Of a stretch of 64,000 nt of DNA, positions 1 through 9,158 are shown in pieces; the first letter of the stretch is position 1, and the number at the start of each line of letters is the position of its first letter. The position numbers and the translations under genes were made by a program. This DNA is from Arenibacter sp040216555. Its GTDB lineage: Bacteria; Bacteroidota; Bacteroidia; Flavobacteriales; Flavobacteriaceae. The notes beneath the pieces are model-generated. The model did no database searches and was not told where the DNA came from. It worked only from the letters and a program-made list of their open reading frames with translations. The stretch lies in the NCBI GenBank assembly GCA_040216555.1, contig JAVJOW010000031.1:1-64000 (forward strand). The letters are read 5' to 3'.

Positions 1-1
1 A

Positions 2-100
2 GAAACTTGGTACAACAGAAGAAGAATGCACTCCACTTTGGGGTATAAAACTATAGAGGAATTTGAAATAGAAATGTACAATCAAAAAACAGCAGCATGA
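2..100 (+). CDS. IS3-family transposase (OrfB integrase core), C-terminal end only
   Basis: Only the last 32 codons lie in the window; the 5' part is outside. The frame ends with the block YNRRRMHSTLGYKT followed by EEFE, which is the hallmark C-terminus of the DDE integrase core of IS3-family (IS150/IS3-like) OrfB transposases. It would catalyse cut/copy transposition of the element. No terminal inverted repeat could be identified with confidence just downstream, so the exact IS boundary is unknown. The repeat-rich zone that follows fits a recombination-prone insertion area. Whether the full transposase is intact cannot be judged here. Confidence 0.8.
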   Translation, partial: ETWYNRRRMHSTLGYKTIEEFEIEMYNQKTAA

Positions 101-143
101 CTCTTATCTAATTGTCCACTTTTTTGTTGCAAGTCCATTTTCC

Positions 144-212
144 CGTCATTGCGAGTTTACCTACCGATAGGTAGGCCTGCCTACCGGCAGGTAGGCAAAG
201 CGAAGCAATCTG
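144..212. repeat. Nested dispersed repeat: palindromic GC-rich element inside a second repeat
   Basis: CGTCATTGCGAG (144-155) and GCGAAGCAATCTG (200-212) are the two ends of a dispersed repeat. Between them sits about 44 bp of stacked palindromes: CTACC-gata-GGTAG (161-174) and GCCTACC-ggca-GGTAGGC just after it. An inverted copy of the outer repeat lies at 430-456 without the palindromic insert. Both repeat types resemble REP-like elements common between genes in Bacteroidota. The arms could form cruciforms or RNA hairpins. No gene is supported here. Confidence 0.75.
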
Positions 213-343
213 CTTGTTACAGTTGAAAGTTAGAATGTTGAAAGTTAAAAGTTGGGATATAGTCGTGAGTAGGGAGAATTGAGATTCCAAATTCTAGAAA
301 CTGGACTAAAGACTTAAGTTTTCGGTTGCACTAACAATATGCT

Positions 344-365
344 CCTTCCCCTAAAGAGGGGAAGG
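344..365. repeat. Hairpin core of a dispersed repeat (CCTTCCCCT / AGGGGAAGG)
   Basis: A perfect 9-bp inverted repeat with a 4-base loop (344-352 and 357-365). It forms the core of a longer dispersed-repeat text running to about 397, in which a second small dyad, CTTCG-a-CGAAG, follows. It has no T-tract and no adjacent gene, so I treat it as a repeat rather than a terminator. Confidence 0.65.
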
Positions 366-429
366 TGGCTTCGACGAAGGAGAAGACGGAAGGGGTGCCC
401 TTGGAGGCAATCTGCCTGTTCCCTTGCAG

Positions 430-456
430 AGATTGCCTCGTCGCCTCGCAATGACG
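430..456 (-). repeat. Inverted copy of the CGTCATTGCGAG...GCAATCT repeat
   Basis: Read on the minus strand this is CGTCATTGCGAG, then GCGACGAG, then GCAATCT: the same dispersed repeat as at 144-212, in opposite orientation and without the palindromic insertion. The two copies flank about 220 bp and could recombine to invert it. Confidence 0.7.
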
Positions 457-472
457 AATCCCTTTAAACTCC

Positions 473-728
473 AACCCATTTTCAAATTTTCAAATTAACC
501 TATTGATACATTAAAACATTGGTACATTTTCAAATTATCAAATTCGCACATTTTCAAATTAATACAGTGCTACATTAGTACATTGGTTCGTTTCCACATT
601 AACTCCTTGATACATTGAAACATTGCTACATTTATACATTAACTCATTTTCAAATTATAAAATCAACCAATCATCAAATTAATACATTGCTACATTAAAC
701 AATTGCTACATTCCCACATTAACCCATT
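473..728. repeat. Array of 32 degenerate 8-bp units, consensus NNNACATT
   Basis: Counting from 473, the sequence divides without any insertion or deletion into thirty-two 8-mers ending at 728. Most end in ACATT, AAATT or CCATT (for example gatacatt, aaaacatt, ggtacatt, ttcaaatt, gctacatt). The first three bases vary freely while the last five are held. The 8-bp phase is kept over all 256 bp. There is no open frame and no nearby gene on either side within 240 bp. It resembles loose ACATT-rich text seen between genes in other Flavobacteriaceae, but I know of no assigned function. Confidence 0.9.
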
Positions 729-969
729 AACCCCACCTCCTTAATACGCCAAATTCCAAATTTCAATTATTCTAACACTTTATTTAAAAATCAAAGAAGA
801 AATGAATAATAAAGTCAATATATGATGTAAATCATGTAAAATATAGGAAGTCCAATACATTCAAATAAGGTTTATTTGTACAGGGCTGTAATCCCTTTGT
901 TTGGTATATACCTACTAATGATTTTGTTACAGACCACCTGATCTATTGCAACCAAAAATATGTAATGAC
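729..969. other. Non-coding leader of the propeller/toroid cluster
   Basis: AT-rich sequence between the 8-bp array and the first gene. It contains one 14-bp perfect palindrome, ATGAT-gtaa-ATCAT (822-835), which could be an operator. No consensus TAnnTTTG box with a matching -33 TTG was found, so the promoter of the downstream cluster is unassigned. Confidence 0.4.
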
Positions 970-3210
970 ATGAGAAATAGCTTTCGAAATTTATTATGGG
1001 TCGTACTCCTTGTGGGCATATCCTGTTCAGAGGCCCCAAAAGGGGAAACAGCCGCAACATCCTTGCCCGTTTATAAGGATGTACCCTATCTGCAGGATTA
1101 CAGCATAAAATATGACAAACAAGAGGATGACCTGCAACTATTCGGAGCTTTTATGGACCGTAACGGAGTTATTCAGGTTTTCTCTTCGGACGGAATTTTA
1201 CGTACCCACGATGGGCAATTCCTGTATCCTGGGGTCCTGTTACAGGATAAAACCTACCGCCCGCTGACCGATAAGAATATCTCTGCCATGACCATATATC
1301 AGGATCAATTTATATATCTGGATGACAAGGCGGTACTGAGCAACGCCTGGGCCGGAAGCCTATATTTAAATCACAATCTTCCCAAAGCAAATATGGTTGC
1401 GCCTGGAAGCGATTTCGATTTCTTGATCAGCGATGGACCTTCGCTTCAATATGTTTCCAAAAATAGTAGTGGTTGGCAGGGAGACCTACCCAAGGATAAG
1501 GCCATAGCCATCAAATTCGACCAAAAAACCAATTCCTTCTGGATTTTGGGGAAAGAATCCGTTAGCATCTTCAATCCAAAAGAAAAAGCCTTGAAAACTA
1601 TCTATGAGGGGAGTAATTTTACCTCCTTCGCCCTGTTGGACAATTCATTGATATTGACCACCCTGGATGGCTATTTCGAAGTAGATGCTACTTCTGGACA
1701 ACAAATTGGGGACAAAAAGATTAAATTGCCCTGGACGGAAATCAATTATGTAGAAGAAATTGACGGACATCTCTGGTTCGGTTCTACCAAAGGGGCATTT
1801 ATGCTCAAAGATGATGGCAAATTTAATTACTACTATGGAAAACGTTGGATGCCCAGCAACAATGTTAAACATATTTCCAAAGGTACGGACGGTTCCATCC
1901 TATTATTGACCGAAACTGGCCTGGGACAAATAGTCTTTGAGGAAATGACGCTTTTTGACAAGGCGCAATATTACGAAAAACAGGTGCGGAACAGACATAT
2001 CAGACTAGGGTTCAATGCTACCCTTGTAGATATGGAGAGTGGAAATTTTGACACAGGCCGACTTTCAGATTCCGATAACGACGGACTCTGGACCACTATG
2101 TACCTGGCAGGAGAGGTTTTTCGCTATACCGTAACCAAATCCGAGGACGCCCTTCAAAATTGTAGGGAGGCCATGGATGCCATGGAACGATTGTTCAGTA
2201 TTAATCCCGTTCCGGGATTTCCTTCCAGGTCCTATGAGCGAAGTGGGTATATGGAAAAATTACATGATCCTGACAGATGGCAACATAGCAATGATCCTGA
2301 ATGGGATTGGAAATCGACCACCAGTAGCGATGAGGCTATTGGGCATATTTTTGCCTATGGCGCCATGGCGGAACTAATGGACAACGACCTTAAAGATCGC
2401 GCCATTGTTCTTATAGACACCCTGATGAGCCATATTGTAAGAAATGATATGTATATGGTAGATTATGACGGTAAACCCACCACATGGGGCCGTTGGAACC
2501 CGGAGTACGTAAATGCGCGACCCAAAATGGTGGGAGACCGAAAAATAAATGCCTCCAACATCATTGGCATGTTACAAACGGCCTATCATTTTACAGGAAA
2601 GGAAAAATACAAGGAAAAAGCCTTTGATCTAATGGACAACCACTGGTATTATGACAATCTGATGTGGCCCATGAAAGAGGTGGCCAAAGCCCCGGATGAT
2701 GCCGATGACTGGAGCAAAATGCTATCCGAATCCTGGAACCACTCGGATGATGAAATGTATTTTGTAGGGTATTGGGGACTTTATAATTATGCCTTTAACG
2801 ATACGCTAAAAACCAAGTTCAAGGAAGCCATTATAGACCATTGGGAAATTGAACGCCCAGAAAAAGAAGGTGCCTGGAATATTATGACAGCCCTTACCGG
2901 GACCCAGGAGTTCGACTTGGAGGAAGCGGCCTGGTACCTTAGGGAACACCCCATGGATATGATTGCCTGGGAGGTTATGAACAGCCATAGAAAAGATATA
3001 ACGTTTATAGCACCCAATTTTAGGGAACAGACCACAGCAGAGGTATTGCCCCCTGATGAGCGCCGCGTACAAAGACATAACGCAAATATGTTCACCTTGG
3101 ATGGCGGTAGAAACGGTACAGAGGAATTCTCTGCAGGGGATATTTGGCTGCTCCCCTATTGGATGGGCCGATATTTAGGGGTCATCAGTGAGCCCATGCC
3201 CTCCGAATAG
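970..3210 (+). CDS. Exported lipoprotein, propeller-like plus alpha-toroid-like domain (paralogue A)
   Basis: 746 residues. The ATG at 970 is preferred over the in-frame TTG at 946 because it gives a clean lipoprotein signal (VGIS|C at Cys19). Residues about 30-330 look like a ligand-binding beta-propeller, with blades such as DGHLWFGSTKGAFML, as in two-component-regulator propeller repeats. From about 335 the protein is helical, like an (alpha/alpha)6 toroid of glycosidases and lyases. Motifs kept in all three paralogues of this cluster include YEKQV, SSDEAIGH, DYDGKPTTWG, SHRKDI and WLLPYW. A and B also share WNHSDDEMYF. The acidic and His-rich motifs suggest an enzyme acting on a carbohydrate-like polymer, but no family is recognised. 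First gene of the cluster, 55 bp before paralogue B. Confidence 0.85.
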   Translation: MRNSFRNLLWVVLLVGISCSEAPKGETAATSLPVYKDVPYLQDYSIKYDKQEDDLQLFGAFMDRNGVIQVFSSDGILRTHDGQFLYPGVLLQDKTYRPLTDKNISAMTIYQDQFIYLDDKAVLSNAWAGSLYLNHNLPKANMVAPGSDFDFLISDGPSLQYVSKNSSGWQGDLPKDKAIAIKFDQKTNSFWILGKESVSIFNPKEKALKTIYEGSNFTSFALLDNSLILTTLDGYFEVDATSGQQIGDKKIKLPWTEINYVEEIDGHLWFGSTKGAFMLKDDGKFNYYYGKRWMPSNNVKHISKGTDGSILLLTETGLGQIVFEEMTLFDKAQYYEKQVRNRHIRLGFNATLVDMESGNFDTGRLSDSDNDGLWTTMYLAGEVFRYTVTKSEDALQNCREAMDAMERLFSINPVPGFPSRSYERSGYMEKLHDPDRWQHSNDPEWDWKSTTSSDEAIGHIFAYGAMAELMDNDLKDRAIVLIDTLMSHIVRNDMYMVDYDGKPTTWGRWNPEYVNARPKMVGDRKINASNIIGMLQTAYHFTGKEKYKEKAFDLMDNHWYYDNLMWPMKEVAKAPDDADDWSKMLSESWNHSDDEMYFVGYWGLYNYAFNDTLKTKFKEAIIDHWEIERPEKEGAWNIMTALTGTQEFDLEEAAWYLREHPMDMIAWEVMNSHRKDITFIAPNFREQTTAEVLPPDERRVQRHNANMFTLDGGRNGTEEFSAGDIWLLPYWMGRYLGVISEPMPSE

Positions 3211-3265
3211 GAATTGGAAATCTATTATTGAAACATCTTTTTAATCCTAAACAAGGTTTCAAAAA

Positions 3266-5530
3266 ATGAAATATGGCATATTAGGCATTCTTATCCTATG
3301 TATTTGGGGCTGTGGCAAGAACGAGGTTAAAGCGCTTGCTGCGGCTACGGATGTAACTAACCGGTCTGTCTACGTAGACACGCCCTATGCCCAGGAATAT
3401 GCAGTAAAATACTATCTGTCAGAAGATCAGAAGACCAAAGGGGTTCAGGATATAATATCCGACCGCAACGGAAATATCCAGATACTGTCCAACCATTCCC
3501 TATTGGTACCTGAAAACGGACAACAGTTCTATTCGGGAACGCTTACTCCCGATATTTCCTATAGCCCTATGGCTGCTAAGAACATTGCCGCTTTCGCCAA
3601 GTACAAGGACCATATGGTGTACTTGGACGACACCCATGTTTTTAGCAATGCATGGGCCGGAAAAATACAGATAGCACACGGTCTTGAAAATCCCAAGCTC
3701 TTGACTGCAGGCAAGGATTTCCATTTCTTGGTCTACAATGGCAAGCAAATGGCCTACCTAAGCCAAAAAGGGCAAGAATTAAAACTGGCCGCCGACACTG
3801 ATATTTCGCAAATTCTTTATCAGGAAACAGAAAATAGATTTCTCTTGGTTTCCCCTGAAAAAATAATGGCCTTTATTCCTGGAGAACCTTTAAAGGAACT
3901 TTATGTAGGTTCAGGGATAAGTTGTGCTGCTTTGACCAATGAGGGTAGCAAAATTGTAGTAGGTACCTCCACAGGATACTTCTACATTGGTGAAAATAAA
4001 CTTTTTAAGAATGTGCCCTGGCCAGAAATAACGACCATGCAGGAAATAGACGGCACCCTATGGTTTGGAACCACATGGGGTGCCTATAAACTTCTGGAAA
4101 ATGGGAGTTATAGTTACTATTCCGGGGAACGATGGTTGCCGGGCAATGAAGTAGTTGGTATGGCAAAAGGTCCCGAAAAATCAGTCCTTATTCTTACCAA
4201 CAATGGCGTTGGAAGCATACAGACCGATTTTATGACCCTGGAGGACAAGGCCATGTTCTACGAAAAACAGGTACGCAAAAAAAATATTAGATATGGGTTC
4301 AACTGCAGTGTAAGCAAGCTTCCCAATGGCTATGCCTCTGCAGTCATGAAAGATCAGCCCAGTGACAACCTGTGGACGGCCATGTATCTGGTCAGTCAGT
4401 TGTACCGATATAAGGTAACCGGATCCGCGGAGGCCAAACAAAATGCCTATGAATCTTTTGAGGCCTTGGAAAGGCTGCATCATATTTCCACCATAAAAGG
4501 TTTGTTTGCAAGGAGTTATGAAAGGGATCATAAAGTAATCAATGAAAAAAAACCGGGCTGGCAAAAAAAGGAACTCCTGTCAGGTAGTCCTGCGAGTGAA
4601 TGGCTCCCAGGAAATGATCATTCCAATTGGGCTTGGAGAACAACCGTTAGCAGCGATCAGACCGTTGGCCAAATTTTTGCGCTTACCGCCATCCTGGAAT
4701 TGGCGGACGACCAAGCCTGGAAAGACCGTGCTCTGGAATGCCTGGACAATCTAATGGGTTATATTGTAGCTAACGACTACTACATTATTGACGTGGACGG
4801 AGAACCTACCCTTTGGGGAAAATGGAACCCCTCCTATATAAACGGCTTTCCCAAAAATGTGGGTGATCGAAGGCTGGGCTCCTCCAATATTATAGGTTTT
4901 CTACAAACTGCCTATAAATTTACGGGAAAGGAAAAATATAAAACCAGCGCCTATCAGCTAATGGAAGAACACGGCTATTTTGAAAACCTGATGAGGCCCA
5001 TAAGTCAAATCGGTCACGCTGACAATGATGAGCTTAGTTCAAGCCTGTCCCACGAGTGGAACCATTCCGATGATGAAATGTATTTTTTAGGCTATTTTGG
5101 ACTATCCCCTTACGCCTTCACCCCAGAATTACAGCAAGATTACAACAAAAGTATTCAGGATCACTGGCAGGCGGAACGACCTGAAAAAAATGCGTTATGG
5201 AATTTTATATATGCCGCCACTACCGCGGCCGAAGATTTTGATCTGGACAATTCCATTTGGTTTTTAAAAAATTACCCAATGGATTTAAGGAATTGGGAAA
5301 TGCAGAATTCCCACCGTAAAGATATTACCTTGCTTCCCGATAATTTTAGGTCACAGAGTACCAAGGAGTTATTGCCCCTGACGGAGACCCCCTTGTACCG
5401 TCATAATGGAAATATTTTCGATTTGGATCGGGAGGGGGATGGTAAACAACTGATCAGTGCCGGGGACACCTGGTTACTTCCCTACTGGATGGGGAGGTAT
5501 TATGGAATTATTAGCGCTCCTCAGATATAA
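3266..5530 (+). CDS. Exported lipoprotein, propeller-like plus alpha-toroid-like domain (paralogue B)
   Basis: 754 residues, lipoprotein signal ending IWG|C (Cys16). Same architecture as the preceding gene and clearly its closest relative: both have FYEKQVR or YYEKQVR, SYER, WNPEYVN or WNPSYIN, WNHSDDEMYF, NSHRKDI and WLLPYWMGRY in the same order. The loop after SYER is longer here (about 20 extra residues, rich in Lys and Trp), which may alter substrate fit. B carries DVDGEPTLWG where A has DYDGKPTTWG. The pair looks like a tandem duplication followed by specialisation. Probably anchored in the outer membrane or periplasm; molecular function unknown. Confidence 0.85.
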   Translation: MKYGILGILILCIWGCGKNEVKALAAATDVTNRSVYVDTPYAQEYAVKYYLSEDQKTKGVQDIISDRNGNIQILSNHSLLVPENGQQFYSGTLTPDISYSPMAAKNIAAFAKYKDHMVYLDDTHVFSNAWAGKIQIAHGLENPKLLTAGKDFHFLVYNGKQMAYLSQKGQELKLAADTDISQILYQETENRFLLVSPEKIMAFIPGEPLKELYVGSGISCAALTNEGSKIVVGTSTGYFYIGENKLFKNVPWPEITTMQEIDGTLWFGTTWGAYKLLENGSYSYYSGERWLPGNEVVGMAKGPEKSVLILTNNGVGSIQTDFMTLEDKAMFYEKQVRKKNIRYGFNCSVSKLPNGYASAVMKDQPSDNLWTAMYLVSQLYRYKVTGSAEAKQNAYESFEALERLHHISTIKGLFARSYERDHKVINEKKPGWQKKELLSGSPASEWLPGNDHSNWAWRTTVSSDQTVGQIFALTAILELADDQAWKDRALECLDNLMGYIVANDYYIIDVDGEPTLWGKWNPSYINGFPKNVGDRRLGSSNIIGFLQTAYKFTGKEKYKTSAYQLMEEHGYFENLMRPISQIGHADNDELSSSLSHEWNHSDDEMYFLGYFGLSPYAFTPELQQDYNKSIQDHWQAERPEKNALWNFIYAATTAAEDFDLDNSIWFLKNYPMDLRNWEMQNSHRKDITLLPDNFRSQSTKELLPLTETPLYRHNGNIFDLDREGDGKQLISAGDTWLLPYWMGRYYGIISAPQI

Positions 5531-5574
5531 GAACGAAAATTGAACATAAAATATTAATAACCCAAGTAAACGGT

Positions 5575-6969
5575 ATGGACACCAAGAAAAAGCTCATGAA
5601 TTTAAATTTAGAAAGTAAACCAATGCTCCTTCTCTTCATGACACCCATACTTTTTAGTGCTTGTGGACAAGACAATTATAAAATGGAAAAGCAAATTACG
5701 CAGGACCTTACCTATAACCATGATTTGGACAATAATGACAATTTTTCCCCGGACGATGAATGGCTGGTATACGATACCCGAACCGAGGCTGGCGGTATTG
5801 GTGCAAATGGTAAAATTGAAAAAATACATATCAAAACCGGTGAAAAAGTGGTTTTGTACGAACTAAAACAAAACAAGGCCTATGGCCCTGGAGTGGGAGC
5901 CGTAAGTTATAGCCACACCAACAATGAGGTAGTTTTTATACATGGATTATTGAATTGTAAGCCTGATAAACCTTATGAGCAATGGAGAAGAACCGGAGTT
6001 ATTGTTAAAGACGACCAACCGGGACAGCCCATTTTTATGGATGCCAGGGACATTTCCTTTCCTTTTACGGTAGGGGCTTTACGCGGGGGGACCCATAGAC
6101 ATGAATTTAGTGGTGACGGAAAATGGATAGGGTATACCTATAACGATGCCATTATGAAGAAACTGGAGGATTCCACCGGCCTGACCCATAATCTTAGAAC
6201 GATAGGTGTTTCCAAAAAAAATCATCCGGTAACCGTTCCCGAATCCCAGGACGGGGAGAATTTTTCTGGGGAATGGTTCAGCGCACTTGTGGTAAAAGTA
6301 GTACCCGACCCAACACCAGGTTCCGATGAAATAAGCAAGGCGGCAGGAGACAGCTGGGTAGGACACCGGGGATACCTAAAATCCGATGGAACTGCTCAAA
6401 GGGCAAGGGCTTTCATAGGCACTACAACAAACCATAAAGGAGAACAGGTTGATGAGGTCTATATAGTGGATATTCCGGAAGACATCACCGTTCCGGGAGA
6501 AGCTCCCCTTGAAGGTACTGAAACTAGCTTGCCAGCACCCCCTAAAGGGACCATTCAACGTAGATTAACCTATACGGCCAATAACAAATATCCTGGTTGC
6601 GAAGGTATTGTACGTTCCTCCTATGGCGGAAGCATGCTTGCCTATATAGCCACAGATGACCATAACATTAAACAGATATTCACCATATCCCCGTGGGGAG
6701 GTGAGGCCATACAACGTACTTTTCATGACTCGGACGTTGAAGGCGGTATCCGCTGGCATCCCAAAGAGCATCGCTTGGTCTATGTTTGGCAGAATTCCCT
6801 AGTAGATCTTAAAATAGAGGACGACAAAAGTACCATCTTGACCAAACCTTCACCATATCCACCAAAAAATCCGGTTTGGTCCCACGATGGACAAAGAATA
6901 GCGTACAACCGAATGGTTTCCAAAGACGGGAATACACCCACCGTGCAAATATTTGTTATCGAACTTTAA
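5575..6969 (+). CDS. YidR-like (DUF3748) beta-propeller lipoprotein
   Basis: 464 residues. Signal ends in LFSA|C, so a lipoprotein. The mature part is a TolB-like beta-propeller and follows the uncharacterised E. coli YidR/DUF3748 family closely by eye: FSPDDEWLVYDTR near the start, LRGGTHRHEFS, PGSDEI, SWVGHRGY, EGTETSLPAPP, then QRRLTYT and SPWGGEA. YidR family members have no established activity; the fold suggests binding or hydrolysis of a small ligand or polymer. It sits between paralogues B and C (44 bp and 10 bp gaps), so it is very likely co-transcribed and part of the same pathway. Unlike E. coli YidR it carries a lipoprotein signal. Confidence 0.85.
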   Translation: MDTKKKLMNLNLESKPMLLLFMTPILFSACGQDNYKMEKQITQDLTYNHDLDNNDNFSPDDEWLVYDTRTEAGGIGANGKIEKIHIKTGEKVVLYELKQNKAYGPGVGAVSYSHTNNEVVFIHGLLNCKPDKPYEQWRRTGVIVKDDQPGQPIFMDARDISFPFTVGALRGGTHRHEFSGDGKWIGYTYNDAIMKKLEDSTGLTHNLRTIGVSKKNHPVTVPESQDGENFSGEWFSALVVKVVPDPTPGSDEISKAAGDSWVGHRGYLKSDGTAQRARAFIGTTTNHKGEQVDEVYIVDIPEDITVPGEAPLEGTETSLPAPPKGTIQRRLTYTANNKYPGCEGIVRSSYGGSMLAYIATDDHNIKQIFTISPWGGEAIQRTFHDSDVEGGIRWHPKEHRLVYVWQNSLVDLKIEDDKSTILTKPSPYPPKNPVWSHDGQRIAYNRMVSKDGNTPTVQIFVIEL

Positions 6970-6979
6970 CCAATCCAAT

Positions 6980-9109
6980 ATGTTTAGAACACTATTTTCA
7001 ATAGCCTTAATCCTTCTTTTTTCCTTCGAAAGCTATGCACAGGAGACCACATTTCATCAGGATATTGCCATAATCCATGGTATTTCCGAAGGACTTCCAC
7101 AAGGCAATATTGATCAGATATTAATCATGGACAATACGCCCATAGCTATTTCTGGCTCGGAGCCATATGAATGGAAAGATTCCAAATGGATTTCCAGCAA
7201 CAAGGGTAATTTGGCTATCTCCCTCCCCAAATTTAAAGGCCTACCAGTGGAAGCCGGTAAGGTCCTCAGCACGGCAATTTACGGGAATACGACCTATGTA
7301 GGTTGTGAAAACGGGCTTTATGTGAAAATAGGCAACAACAAGTGGAAGCAGGAGCTTCCCTCCGACACAAATTATAGTTGGGCCTTGAAAGAGGTAGCAG
7401 CCCTAACAGTAGATACAAAAAACCGATTGTGGTTTGGCGCCAAACAAGGCATAGGTCGCTTGGAAAATGGCACATGGACGCTGTTTACAGGAAAGGAAGG
7501 AGTGCCCTACAATCATTTTACCTGCGCGGCCCCAGGCCCAAAAGGGCAAGTATGGTTTGGTACTGAATATGGAGCTTTCAGAGTGGAAGAGAATAGTATT
7601 TTCTATAGGGCAAACCGCAGATGGCTTCCGGACAACCATGTAAATGCCATTGCCGTTGATGCCACGGGTACAGCCTGGATCGCCACCAGTAATGGCCTGG
7701 CACAAATTGTTTCCCAGGAAATGACCTATCCTGAAAAGGCCGCCTATTTCACAAAACAGGTGGAGGACAGACATAACAGAATGGGGTTTATCTGTCAAAG
7801 TCACCTTACGGAACAGTTCAATTTAAATACGAGTGAATTGGCCATTTCGGATAACGATGGGCAGTATACCGCCATGTACGGCGCAGCACAGGCTTTTCGA
7901 TACGCCATTACCAAAGATCCGGAGGCCAGGGAACTGGCCAACAGGAGCTTTTTTGCCCTAAAATGGTTGGTAGACATTACCCATGAACCTGGATTTCCGG
8001 CTAGGGTGATCATTCCTGTGGATTGGCATGAACCTGTTAATGAACAATACAGTAGGGAATACAATAGTAGACATCAGAAAAACGACCCCTTCTGGAAGGA
8101 TATTTTTCCCCGGTTCCCCCTTAGTGAAGATGGAAATTATAGATGGAAATGCGATACCAGCTCGGACGAATTGGCCGGACATTATTTTTATTATGGGATT
8201 TATCACGATTTGATTGCGGAAACCAAGGAAGAAAAGGATGCCGTTAAGCAAGTGGTCGCCGATGTCACCGACCACCTCATAAAACATGGTTTCAAATTGG
8301 TGGATTATGATGGGAAACCCACGCGCTGGGGGAGTTTTGATCCCGACTATTTTAATTCCATTTGGGGCTGGGACCAACGTGGGCTCAATGCTATGATGAT
8401 GCTTTCCTTTCTAAATGTCGCCTCCCATGTAACCGGAGATCCCAAATATGATGAGGTAGCCGAAATGTTGCGCGAAAAGGAAAATTATGATATCTATGCC
8501 ATGCACGCCAAAGAATTTTTCCCACCTGAAAATGCAGTACCCTGGGACAACAATCTAGGTCTAATGAGTCTGTATGGCCTCATCAATTACGAGAAGAATC
8601 CAGAAAGACAAATTATGTACCGCATTGCCCTGGAGAATGCATGGTTGCATATCAGCAAGCAGAAAAATGCGTTTTGGGACGGACTCTATGGTGCCATGGC
8701 CGGTTTTTTTACCCAAAAGGTGGATGAAGGCTTTTTTAAGCCCCAAGAGCTGTTCACCGAAAATCCTTTGTTTGCCAAGGCCAGTATTGACAGGTACTAC
8801 AAGAGCAGCTTGGACAAGCGGTATATGACAGAAACCTTACAACGCATTCCCTTGGACCTGATAGGATATGACATGGACAATACCCACCGGCTGGACATAC
8901 AATTGGATCCAACACCTGGCCAGTCAGCAGATATGGGCTGGGGCAATGACACCTATGCGCTGGCCATTGATGAAAGGGGCCACGTAAGACTGGACAGGGA
9001 TGCCACAGTTCTCCATGATAACGAAGGTAATGGGTACGCAGAGCACGAAGGTACATTTTACCTCCTACCCTATTATTTGGCCGCTTACCATAAACTCATT
9101 GAACCATAG
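6980..9109 (+). CDS. Secreted propeller-like plus alpha-toroid-like protein (paralogue C)
   Basis: 709 residues. The ATG at 6980 is chosen over the TTG at 6953 because it starts a normal signal peptide ending SYA|Q; there is no lipobox, so unlike A and B it should be soluble in the periplasm or secreted. Propeller blades at about 80-260 (LWFGAKQGIGRLENG, VWFGTEYGAF, AWIATSNGLAQI). The helical domain keeps TKQVEDRHNRMGF, TSSDELAGHYF, DYDGKPTRWG, THRLDI and YLLPYY, but WNHSDDEMYF is replaced by PWDNNLGLMSLYG. That substitution at a core motif suggests a different substrate or step from A and B. Ten bases after the YidR-like gene. Confidence 0.85.
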   Translation: MFRTLFSIALILLFSFESYAQETTFHQDIAIIHGISEGLPQGNIDQILIMDNTPIAISGSEPYEWKDSKWISSNKGNLAISLPKFKGLPVEAGKVLSTAIYGNTTYVGCENGLYVKIGNNKWKQELPSDTNYSWALKEVAALTVDTKNRLWFGAKQGIGRLENGTWTLFTGKEGVPYNHFTCAAPGPKGQVWFGTEYGAFRVEENSIFYRANRRWLPDNHVNAIAVDATGTAWIATSNGLAQIVSQEMTYPEKAAYFTKQVEDRHNRMGFICQSHLTEQFNLNTSELAISDNDGQYTAMYGAAQAFRYAITKDPEARELANRSFFALKWLVDITHEPGFPARVIIPVDWHEPVNEQYSREYNSRHQKNDPFWKDIFPRFPLSEDGNYRWKCDTSSDELAGHYFYYGIYHDLIAETKEEKDAVKQVVADVTDHLIKHGFKLVDYDGKPTRWGSFDPDYFNSIWGWDQRGLNAMMMLSFLNVASHVTGDPKYDEVAEMLREKENYDIYAMHAKEFFPPENAVPWDNNLGLMSLYGLINYEKNPERQIMYRIALENAWLHISKQKNAFWDGLYGAMAGFFTQKVDEGFFKPQELFTENPLFAKASIDRYYKSSLDKRYMTETLQRIPLDLIGYDMDNTHRLDIQLDPTPGQSADMGWGNDTYALAIDERGHVRLDRDATVLHDNEGNGYAEHEGTFYLLPYYLAAYHKLIEP

Positions 9110-9158
9110 AACACCATTAAAATCCAGTACTGAATTAGTCGTTATAATATTAAAGTAA

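Noticed and set aside
108..290. Open frame on the minus strand through the palindromic repeat, with the peptide CLPAGRQAYL
   Set aside because: This peptide is simply the translation of the dispersed GC-rich palindrome; no signal, no family and no start context. It is a repeat, not a gene.
473..728. 8-bp array as a CRISPR array or a tandem-repeat gene
   Set aside because: Units are far too short for CRISPR, there are no spacers or cas genes, and no frame stays open.
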